From: Torreya grandis
Taxonomy: Eukaryota > Streptophyta > Pinopsida > Cupressales > Taxaceae
Assembly (NCBI GenBank): GCA_037957365.1
Contig: JARHVA010001739.1
Location: forward strand, 1,178,001-1,242,000
Reading direction: 5' to 3'
Length of the DNA: 64,000 nt
The translations under genes were made by a program, and so were the position numbers. This document shows, one piece after another, positions 58,777-64,000 of the stretch; position 1 is the first letter of the stretch; the number at the start of each line of letters is the position of its first letter. The notes below the pieces were generated by a model. That model was not told where the DNA came from and searched no databases. It saw only the letters and a list, made by a program, of their open reading frames with translations.

Positions 58777-61730
58777 TCAAACAACCATATATCTGGTTTT
58801 TTTATTGGATATTGTCAAATCCAAGTTCCAAGACCTATTAGGATACTCAATGTTTTCTCCATCTATGAATGTGGATGTCAATTTTTTATTTTCCTCTACA
58901 CACCGACATAAGTAGTAATATGTCCCATCTTCATTATACTCATCTACAATAATTTTAAAAACATGCCCTATATGATAAAAAACCAAATTTAAATGACAAT
59001 ATATGAAGATAGATAATGGGATTAAATAGTACATAATAAATAATATTCTACCTAGTTGTACTAGATTAGGTACATGGTCAAAGCCATGTGACGATGCCAT
59101 ATCTATAAATTTCAATGCTCGTGGAACCTAATATGTGTTGATTGGAATTAAAGATCTAGAACTCTAGTCATCCACCCACTCTTGTGACTCACACTCATTC
59201 CAAATAGAGTCCATGCATGCAGAACAAAAACATACCAAGTGTTTCATATGAATAGTCCAAGAGCCTACATTTGAGTTATGAAATGAGTGGAGCTCACTTG
59301 AACCTGTTACAGTCATACAATCCTCATACTTTCCCAAGTTTTATTCCTCTATTAACCAAAAATGTCTATGAATAGTAGAATTTGGTTGAACACCATGACA
59401 CATGTTATCATTACACCATTCAATCATGCCTTGTGCATCAGTCAAATGAGCACCCTCATCAAATTCTAACTCCTCCCTTGAAATATCTTTTTTACACATG
59501 TTCCCACACCATCATGTTCCCCTTTTCCATGGCCAGCCTCATTGAAACTCTAAATATGTTTTACACTAGTGGTAACATGCACCATGCTCAACCAATAAAA
59601 CATTTGTGCATTCTTGAATTACAATGTGCAATTGTCTGACCAAATTTAATGCTAATTGAAATGAATGTTCCTCTCAGTCAACTGTCCATAGAACTTCTCA
59701 AAACAACCATGTATGTACTATATATAATGTGAATGATCATCACTAATTTATAAATGACACTCTCTTGAAAATTTTTAATATTGCTCGATAATATTATGTG
59801 CATGCATGAATGTTATATACACAAATATGACAACTTGTGATGAGTTGTAATAGTGTGATTGAACTTCCATTTGTGGTTTGAATGTGTAATTTTTAGTAAA
59901 GCCGACTACTGAAACAATCAAATCAAGTGGGAATGTGTCTTTGTTTATCTTGAATTGTTCATCCAACCATCTATCCTTATGTGTGTGCCTTGCATACTTA
60001 TAAACAATTTTCTCTCTAAATTTAACCATAAATTTTGAATTGGATATCTATTTTGTAACAAGCTCATACATTTTAGATTATTTTTCATCTTTTACTTGAT
60101 AAGTCATTTATTTGTATTTGCTCAAACTAACTAATTCCTATCCAATTTCACTTGTTTCATCTTCATGGATATATTTTTTTTAGTTTTGGCAATCCATCAC
60201 AAATGTTGTAATTTCTATTCAAACATGCTTTGTTATAAAAGAACTGTCCATCCAGTCTTTCACAAAAAATGGTTGGAATACATTTCCTGGGTGATTTTGG
60301 CAGAACTTCTAAGCCACACTCCTGCAAAATATTGTTAATATGCAAAGTATTAAAAATATGAAGAAAAACATCATAGTGCATTGTAAACTCAACATATTAC
60401 CTACAAGAACAAGTGGTGTGTTTGTGATTTATTTTTACAAAAAAAGGTTTGTCCATCTTAAAATATATTTGACTAATATAGATTTGTGGATGTTTTTCTA
60501 AAATCATGGACTACAATTGTGTTTGAGTCATATCCAAGAAATGTTTCGAATGTGGTTCATGGTTATGAGAACCAACTCTTCTTTTGACTACATTTCTTGC
60601 ATTGGTTGAAACTCTAGCATTTTTTTTCCAAAATTATGCAAGTAAATATTTTAAAGCATCAGATATAGCCTTGTCCTTTCATGGAAGTCAACCAAATAAT
60701 GCTCATAGTTCATTAATATTGGGTTCATTAAGTCTTTTGTGTCTTGAAATTGTTTTCATTAATATTTTTCTATTAATATCAAGTGTTCGGATTTTTTTTT
60801 AAATCAATTATTTTTTCTCATTTGACTACTTACTGCACAAGTTGTGATTATACGTCGAGCAACATTACAATCTTTGTTGTATGATTTAGGGCGTACAATA
60901 TGATATGCATCATGTAAGTTGTAAACAATTTCTATATTTTCATCATCCATATTAGATGCTATTATCCCTAATGTGTACATGGTAGGTCTTATCTTAATAA
61001 ATTTCATCAATGGAATAAATAATTGACATCTTTTAGTATCATGAGTCAAATTATGAAAGAAACTATCCCAAATTTCCTGATCTAGTCTTCTTGAATGGGG
61101 ATCAACCTTTTTTTAGGCATTGCTTTCAAAATATTTTCATCAACTTCAATTAAGTACTTACCTTTTCTACACACAATTCTTGGAGGTATAGTTACTGGTG
61201 GAACTTGTTGAGAGGGTGTTTCAAAATTTTCATTACTTTCATTGATTAGTGGTGGGATGACATTTTCTTCATTGTTTCTTTGCTCATTATATGCTTCCAT
61301 GAAATTTTCTTCACTGCTAATTTCATCATTATTTCTTTTCATGAAAATTTATTCATTGCTAGGGGGTAAGGCATCATGCATACAATCATCATCAACAAAA
61401 TCAAAAATACTATACTTTGAGTGTGAGCTTCCAACATTATCTAATTCATTATTATCAATTTCAACATTATGCAATTTAGTATTGTCAATTCCATCATTAT
61501 TAAATTGACTATTTTTAATTTCATTAGTATTCAATTCATTATTGTCAATTGCATCATTGTCTATGGCATTTGGCTCATTATAGATAGTTTTTATAGTGTA
61601 TTTTAAATGAAGTGCATGCATTCATACCTTGTTTTCATTTGTCATCGCTTGTATTTGCTCAAGTGTTTTCTTCTTCAACTTCTTCCTCTTTATTGAACAT
61701 GATCAATCACTCATTAGACAATTGATAGCC
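58777..61730 (-). pseudogene. Transposase-like gene (DFAENY / SDGCAxQFK / GHGKGxHDG family), multi-exon, decayed
   Basis: The first exon candidate ends KTLEQIQAMTNENK at 61,628 before GTATG. A polar, Asn-rich exon (61,621-61,082) with IDNNELDN repeats follows; a one-base shift in an A-run (about 61,111) leads to VDPHSRRLDQEIWDSFF and a GTAAGT donor near 60,833. Next come FWKKNARVSTNARNVVKRR, HSKHFLDMTQTQL and HTTCSCR (about 60,440), CLNRNYNICDGLPKL (about 60,190), RWLDEQFKINKDTFPLDLIV and VVGFTKNYTFKPQMEVQS (59,975-59,860). Then WSDNCTL, KNAQMF, GHGKGEHDGVGTCVKKDISR (about 59,500), HLVCFCSACMDSIWNECES, and a last exon with DEYNEDGTYYYLCRCVEE to the stop at 58,777. I know this motif series from repeat-rich plant genomes, and a similar one in animals. 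Its spaced acidic residues suggest an RNase H-fold transposase, but that is inference. Confidence 0.6.
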
Positions 61731-61879
61731 TTTCAATGGTGGGGTCCAAAAAAACACTTGATAACTCTTGTTCTCAACATGCAAGTACTGTAGAAGCACG
61801 TAGAGAATGTATGTACATATATATTTCTCAAACAAGGTAAAAAAAAGTAACTAAAAGGTATTTTTTATCTATATAGACA

Positions 61880-61978
61880 TAACACGTACGTGTTATAGTA
61901 TAGTGCATATGTGTTATAGTATAGCGTGTATGTGTTTTAAATTGTGTGTGTGTGTTATATAATACCATGTACGCATTA
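61880..61978 (-). repeat. Palindrome array 2: five 16-bp units at 20-21 bp spacing
   Basis: Units start at 61,880, 61,901, 61,922, 61,942 and 61,963. The first, TAACACGTACGTGTTA, is a perfect palindrome; the others are TAGTGCATATGTGTTA, TAGCGTGTATGTGTTT, TTGTGTGTGTGTGTTA and TACCATGTACGCATTA. Spacing of 20-21 bp is two helical turns, so bound proteins would line up on one face. It lies about 150 bp upstream of the minus-strand transposase-like gene. Confidence 0.78.
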
Positions 61979-64000
61979 TAAATTTGAATTCAAAATCTGA
62001 GTTTTTGGCTCAAAAATGGCATGGATTCCTAAGCCAAAGGCTTGGACCTGTCAATCTACAGCTGAGTTTGAGAGCTTAAATAGAAAACAAGAAATTTCAA
62101 CTTCCATCACCAAATATACTATAAATTTCAATGAGCCAATTAATAAAATTATTACCACGATGATGAACATGCTCTCCTCTTTCCAAATATATGTTTTTTT
62201 ATAATTTTTAGACTATTTTAAGGTTACAAACGATGTTTATTTTTAACTAAAGCTTTTTTATGCTATCACATGCCACAAATATGCATGTCTATACATGTTA
62301 ATATAATTTGTTTTTTATTCATCCAAGTGCAAAACAAATTATATGGTCACAAACTAGGCCAAATTCTACACATTAAAAAAATCCATTTTTTTTGAGGTAG
62401 TTAGGAGGGGCCACATAGCTGGCCCTCTATTTTTTATCAGTTTTTAGGATCTATTTACTTACAAAATTAATAAAAAAAAAATATTCATTAATAAAATATA
62501 AAAAAATATGGGTCACAAACTAGAAGATCTTATCTAAATATTCAACAAAGAGTTTTAAACAATATTAAATGATGCTCAAAAAATGGTGGGCCATACGACC
62601 GTCTATCCACTCTTTTTTCATGAAAAAAGCATGTGTTCCTATTCAAATTTTAGATGTTTGATCTAATTATACTTAATCATTTTTTTTTTAAATAGTGTTT
62701 TCGAAACTAGAATGGAAGTGCTACAATTCATGTTCTCAAAGCATCTTCAAATTTTGAGTGTAGCTATTTCAAATTATCTACACAAGTTCAGTTTTTTGAA
62801 ATTTCAGGAAAATCATGTCTATAGATAGCTCCTTTTTGTCCCCCAACTTTGTGCACTTATCCATCTTGAATTTATATTCATGTTCGATCAATAATTATAT
62901 CTCCATTTTATCCAAAATATCTGAAATCCCATAGAGTGGCCATTCATTTTCCATTATATAGCGTCAAATGTTCCCAAGATGTCAAAATATTGCTTCAGGG
63001 TCTTTTCCTAGGTCTTATTCGACTCATCATGTTTTCCCTTTGAATTTTGTGTCTATTGTGATTTTATTTTCACCTCTTACCATCTTCTATGGTTAGCCCA
63101 TGCGTAAATGTGCCCTTGTGAAGTTTATATATACAAAGAGACCCTTAGCCATTTTATTATTCACTCTTATCATTTGTATCCCTTATAAGCCAAGTCTTGC
63201 ATGCTCATTTATAAAGACTTATCCAAAGGTCTTCATATATTATTAATGAATCTACATATTTCATTTAATTATTCCCTCATCCATCTTGTACCAAGTGAAG
63301 GACACATGAAAGCGTGCAATTTCATTTGATTATGTAGGGAGGGGAGGGAAATCTTTTCTCTCATTTAGTTTGGGATTCACTTAGAAAATAGTAGAACTAT
63401 ACTGAACATCCGATTTATGTCCTTGATTGCCAAAAATATGAGCAACATTATCAATCATATGATAGTGCACTGCTTTTTAGGCCTTAAAATAGCATGCAAT
63501 AGGCATTTGTCCCTTTTAGCTTTGTATGTCACTTTACCGTTTTGCCATAGATCACAATAAAATTTAGGTGGCACAAATCATTATTTTGAAAGCGATGCAA
63601 ATTTAATATTTCATTTTCTAATGTGACACAAAGTTGGCGTTGTTTGTGTCATTTTTTTGGTATGGCACTTGCATACTATTTGTACCACATTTGTGTCACA
63701 AATTTGATTAAGCAAAGATTTTTAAAAATTATGTAATGCCATGAAATTGACCCAATTGATAGTATTAATTGCACTCCATGAAATAGTGGAAGAAAGTATT
63801 TTCATCTTGACCATCCAAAAAATTTTCTAAATAAGGTTTTTGAAAAAATGCATATAAAAACATTGTTACTTAATAAATGAGGACACTTTCGAAACCAAGT
63901 AACAAAGCATATCATAAGGCAATTAAGGAAGGCCACCCATTCGTGGAGTGATAAATTTATTTATCACCTTCAATTTCACCAAACCTTTTTGTTCTTAACT
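61979..64000. other. Right end of window, no recognised gene
   Basis: A 62-codon frame at 62,016 is not recognised. GTTGGGGGACAA on the minus strand (62,836-62,847) matches 29,306-29,317 next to array 1. Positions 63,400-63,540 match 25,110-25,270. The rest is AT-rich without a feature I can name. Confidence 0.45.

Noticed and set aside
62016..62204. 62-residue plus-strand frame
   Set aside because: No recognisable motif, AT-rich low-complexity end; kept only as a note in the region entry.

Overview
The window is plant nuclear DNA: about two-thirds A+T, one host-like gene, and stacked, decayed retroelements of plant types (Ty3/gypsy, Ty1/copia, LINE), with primer-binding sites matching plant initiator-Met and Asp tRNAs. 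Very large LTRs (over 3 kb), long gene-poor stretches and C-to-T/G-to-A decay fit a seed plant with a large, methylated genome. A gymnosperm is plausible, but the species cannot be named from the sequence. No tRNA, rRNA or CRISPR array was seen, and no fully convincing intact protein gene.

Layout. (1) 1-29,195: three same-strand copies (A, B, C) of a long repeat unit whose core is a minus-strand LTR retroelement. (2) Between A and B, at 5.65-16.64 kb: a 3' LINE fragment, a single-exon MAPKKK-type kinase locus (promoter about 6.89-7.04 kb, coding to 8,806), then a 5'-truncated L1-type LINE with an exact 11-bp target-site duplication (8,975-16,638). That LINE is split by a pol-less gypsy element with its own LTRs, PBS and gag (12,028-16,293). 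(3) 29.2-31.7 kb: an array of 16-bp palindromes followed by an unrecognised, apparently spliced, decayed gene on the plus strand. (4) 32.6-46.98 kb: a large gypsy element (Asp-tRNA PBS, gag, protease remnant, RNase H, RT, integrase). Both of its long LTRs carry, in antisense, a piece of a host ubiquitin-specific protease gene. (5) 46.98-55.7 kb: a copia element inserted in the gypsy 3' LTR. It is interrupted by rearranged gypsy material that includes a 474-bp inverted repeat and a near-perfect 727-bp tandem triplication of gag-protease. (6) 55.96-57.25 kb: a tandem repeat of about 550 bp. (7) 58.8-61.9 kb: a minus-strand, intron-containing, decayed transposase-like gene whose upstream side carries a second array of the same 16-bp palindromes. 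(8) 62-64 kb: nothing recognised.

How it fits together. The kinase keeps a TATA box and two G-box/ABRE cores, but its start codon position reads ACG and several near-invariant kinase residues are replaced, so it is probably a recently disabled copy. The two palindrome arrays (29.35 and 61.9 kb) lie just upstream of two genes that point toward each other. The simplest hypothesis is one DNA transposon, or two members of one family, split by about 24 kb of nested retroelements. This undescribed-looking palindrome array and the ubiquitin-protease capture inside a gypsy LTR are the two most interesting signals.
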